Source: Clostridiales bacterium (lineage in GTDB: Bacteria; Bacillota; Clostridia; Tissierellales; Dethiosulfatibacteraceae). Taken from it: DNA of 8,006 bases. Each line of letters opens with the position of its first letter. The stretch's first letter is position 1. Location of the stretch: assembly GCA_003539375.1 (NCBI GenBank), contig DPPH01000044.1, positions 1-8,006 of the forward strand, in the 5' to 3' direction. The translations under genes and the position numbers were made by a program. Below the pieces are notes generated by a model. That model saw nothing but the letters and a program-made list of their open reading frames with translations. It was not told the origin of the DNA and did not search any database. This document shows positions 6,098 through 8,006 of this stretch, piece by piece.

Positions 6098-6559
6098 TTA
6101 AAGTTGTTCTAGCAGGTTAACCATTTCAATAGCTGATACAGCAGCATCATAACCTTTATTTCCTGCTTTCGTACCGGCTCTTTCGATAGCTTGTTCTATT
6201 GTATCCGTAGTAAGAACTCCGAAAATGATAGGAAGTTCTTGGCTTAGGGAAACGCTAGCGATACCTTTTGTAACTTCGTTGGATACATAATCGAAGTGAG
6301 GAGTAGCTCCTCTGATTACAGCACCTAGGCAGATTACCGCATCGTATTTTTTAGACTTAGCCATTTTTTGAGCAGCTAAAGGCATTTCGAATGCTCCCGG
6401 AACCCAAGAAATCTCGATGTTTTCTTCACTTCCACCGTGTCTTTTAAGAGCATCTAAAGCTCCTGATAGGAGTTTTCCCCCTATAAATTCATTAAACCTT
6501 CCAACTATAATTCCAAATTTTTTACCGTCGGCTTTAAGCTGACCTTCATATACTTTCAT
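6098..6559 (-). CDS. ribH: 6,7-dimethyl-8-ribityllumazine synthase
   Basis: This enzyme condenses 5-amino-6-ribitylamino-uracil with 3,4-dihydroxy-2-butanone 4-phosphate to give lumazine, the penultimate step of riboflavin synthesis. Its 153 residues are the usual length. Signature segments are GRFNEFIGGKLLSGA (20-34), SWVPGAFEMPLAAQKMA (51-67), LGAVIRGATPHFDYV (78-92) with the catalytic His88, and FGVLTTDTIEQAIERAGTKAGNKG (113-136), which contributes the phosphate and ring contacts. It is the last gene of the minus-strand operon. Its AAAGGAG ribosome binding site lies about 8 nt before the ATG and touches the stop codon of ribBA; the gap between the two genes is 14 nt. The protein normally assembles as a 60-mer or decamer shell. 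No unusual residues were seen. Confidence 0.98.
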   Translation of the reverse strand: MKVYEGQLKADGKKFGIIVGRFNEFIGGKLLSGALDALKRHGGSEENIEISWVPGAFEMPLAAQKMAKSKKYDAVICLGAVIRGATPHFDYVSNEVTKGIASVSLSQELPIIFGVLTTDTIEQAIERAGTKAGNKGYDAAVSAIEMVNLLEQL

Positions 6560-6573
6560 TTAAATTTTCTCCT

Positions 6574-7770
6574 TTATTTTAGTAAGTGACCCATTTTTTC
6601 TTTTTTTGTTTCTAAGTAATACTTATTTTTTTCGTTGTGATTCATTTGTATTGGCACTCTTTCAACAATTTCTATACCGTATCCGGATATTCCTGATAGC
6701 TTTTTAGGGTTGTTGGTCATAAGCTTGACTTTTTTTACTCCTAAATCTTCAAGAATTTGAGCACCTATGCCGTAGTCTCTCATGTCTTCAGGAAATCCTA
6801 GAGCTATGTTGGCTTCTACCGTATCCATTCCCTGGTCTTGTAGCTGATATGCTTTTATTTTATTTATAAGGCCTATTCCTCTTCCTTCCTGTCTCATGTA
6901 GAGGAGTATTCCTCTTCCTTCTTCTTGGATTTTTTTTGCAGCTTCATCAAACTGCTCACCGCAGTCGCATCTTAAGGATCCAAAAGCATCTCCTGTAAGG
7001 CATTCAGAGTGAACCCTTACTAATACAGGTTCTCCATCGTCTACCTTTCCTTTAACTAAGGCTACATGGTGTTCGCCGTTTAGTTTATTTATGTAACCTA
7101 CTATATCGAAGTCTCCGTTTTTAGTAGGCATATCAGCGGTAGCTACCCTTTCAATAAGCTTGTCTTTTTGTCTTCTGTAGGATATTAAATCTGCTATAGT
7201 GATTATTTTTAAATCATGTTTTTCAACGTACTCCATTAGTTCTGGAACTCTTGCCATTGTTCCGTCGTCATTCATGATTTCACAGATTACCCCAGCTGGT
7301 TTTAGTCCTGCTAATCTAGCTAAATCTACTGCTGCTTCAGTATGGCCTGCTCTTTTTAAAACTCCACCATCTTTTGCTCCAAGAGGGAAAATATGTCCTG
7401 GTCTGGTAAAATCTTTTGGTGATGCTTTTTCATCTACAAGTTTCAAAACTGTTTCGGATCTTTCTTTTGCAGAAATCCCTGTAGTAACATCAACCCAATC
7501 AACAGATACGGTGAAGGCTGTTTCTTTTGGGTCGGTGTTGTCTCTTACCATAGGTAAGATATCCAGATTGTAAAGCCTTTTTTTGGTCATAGGAGCACAT
7601 ATTAGTCCCCTACCGTGCATTGCCATGAAGTTTATAGCTTCCGGCGTTGCTTTTTCAGCAGCCATAAGGAGGTCACCCTCATTTTCCCTATCTTCATCAT
7701 CTACTACGACTATCATTTTTCCATTTTTTATATCTTCGATACCTTCTTCAACTGTGTTAAATTTTCTCAT
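6574..7770 (-). CDS. ribBA: Bifunctional 3,4-dihydroxy-2-butanone 4-phosphate synthase / GTP cyclohydrolase II
   Basis: A 398-residue fusion that makes both precursors of the riboflavin ring system. The RibB part (about 1-200) converts ribulose 5-phosphate to dihydroxybutanone phosphate and formate; DDEDRENEGD (24-33) carries the acidic metal-binding residues, followed by HGRGLICAPM (52-61), RPGHIFPL (123-130) and RAGHTEAAVDLARLAGL (140-156). The RibA part (about 205-398) opens GTP; RVHSECLTGDAFGSLRCDCGEQ (252-273) supplies the zinc ligands C257, C268 and C270, and YMRQEGRGIGL (291-301) is the GTP-binding segment. Both halves keep their key residues, so both activities are expected. The ATG is preceded by an AGGAGG site; the gap to the riboflavin synthase gene upstream is 11 nt. 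The usual clostridial FMN riboswitch would lie at the operon head, beyond the window. Confidence 0.98.
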   Translation of the reverse strand: MRKFNTVEEGIEDIKNGKMIVVVDDEDRENEGDLLMAAEKATPEAINFMAMHGRGLICAPMTKKRLYNLDILPMVRDNTDPKETAFTVSVDWVDVTTGISAKERSETVLKLVDEKASPKDFTRPGHIFPLGAKDGGVLKRAGHTEAAVDLARLAGLKPAGVICEIMNDDGTMARVPELMEYVEKHDLKIITIADLISYRRQKDKLIERVATADMPTKNGDFDIVGYINKLNGEHHVALVKGKVDDGEPVLVRVHSECLTGDAFGSLRCDCGEQFDEAAKKIQEEGRGILLYMRQEGRGIGLINKIKAYQLQDQGMDTVEANIALGFPEDMRDYGIGAQILEDLGVKKVKLMTNNPKKLSGISGYGIEIVERVPIQMNHNEKNKYYLETKKEKMGHLLK

Positions 7771-7781
7771 TTGATTTCCTC

Positions 7782-8006
7782 CTACATAAATCCATTTTGT
7801 CTGAGGAAGTCTTCGTTAAGATTTGAATTTGATTCCTCAGGTTTATCTTCTTCAAATTTCATAAATTTTTCTATATATTTTCCCACCATATCACATTCAA
7901 GATTTACTTCATCTCCGATTTTTTTATCCAGTAGGGTGGTAGCCTCGCCGGTATGGGGGATGATGGAGACTTTAAAACTTCTGTCATCAACATATGCTAC
8001 AGTAAG
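7782..8006 (-). CDS. ribE: Riboflavin synthase alpha chain, C-terminal part
   Basis: Only the last 74 codons lie in the window; the gene enters from the right edge. The visible sequence opens with LTVAYVDDRSFKVSIIPHTGEATTL (first 25 visible residues) and continues with GDEVNLECDMVGKYIEKF (31-48 visible). This is the second lumazine-binding barrel of riboflavin synthase, which disproportionates two lumazine molecules to riboflavin and the ribitylamino-uracil. The tail ends in EDFLRQNGFM, similar to the short helical extension common in clostridial RibE. The stop is TAG (plus-strand 7782-7784), 11 nt before ribBA. The order ribE-ribBA-ribH suggests that ribD lies further upstream, outside the window. 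Confidence 0.95.
   Translation of the reverse strand, partial: LTVAYVDDRSFKVSIIPHTGEATTLLDKKIGDEVNLECDMVGKYIEKFMKFEEDKPEESNSNLNEDFLRQNGFM

Noticed and set aside
7199..7774. Plus-strand open frames opposite ribBA
   Set aside because: They are antisense shadows of the well-conserved ribBA coding frame, with no ribosome binding site or recognisable protein.
7785..8006. FMN riboswitch for the rib operon
   Set aside because: Expected at the head of such operons, but the sequence here is riboflavin synthase coding sequence; the leader would lie to the right of the window.

Overview
The window looks like chromosomal DNA of an anaerobic, low-GC Firmicute, most likely a member of the Clostridia. The reasons are the strong AT bias (Lys/Asn/Ile-rich proteins, AAA/ATA codons), strong AGGAGG-type ribosome binding sites, a YesN-type response regulator, a corrinoid methyltransferase operon and a clostridial-style riboflavin operon. 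I cannot name the species.

Layout. (1) 1-1415, plus strand: the 3' part of a YesN/AraC-type response regulator whose 5' end lies outside the window, closed by a terminator (1423-1453). (2) 1456-1547: a leader/promoter region with a candidate operator. (3) 1548-6038, plus strand: five genes that read as one transcription unit. They encode a 64-residue two-helix membrane protein, a sodium:solute symporter (SSS) family permease, a corrinoid-binding protein, a methyltransferase of the MtmB family, and a small stand-alone relative of the MetH activation domain. A long hairpin (3253-3299) separates the transport pair from the methyl-transfer genes. (4) 6037-6074: a perfect 15-bp hairpin that serves as a shared terminator for two convergent operons. 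(5) 6098-8006, minus strand: the riboflavin genes ribH, ribBA and the 3' end of riboflavin synthase alpha (ribE).

How the genes fit together (inference). The transporter pair would import a methylated compound. The MtmB-like enzyme would move a methyl group from it to the cobalt of the corrinoid protein. The MetH-activation-like protein may handle or repair the corrinoid protein, and the upstream response regulator may switch the unit on.

The most notable point is the methyltransferase. By length and motif order it is a homologue of monomethylamine methyltransferase MtmB, which normally carries pyrrolysine (UAG-encoded, residue 202 in Methanosarcina). Here the aligned position is an ordinary leucine codon (Leu199, TTA, 4586-4588), and the residues that surround pyrrolysine in MtmB also appear replaced. 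It therefore looks like a pyrrolysine-free MtmB relative with an unknown substrate, analogous to the way MtgB relates to MttB. No second methyltransferase (MtgA/MtbA type) and no RamA-type activase is present in the window.
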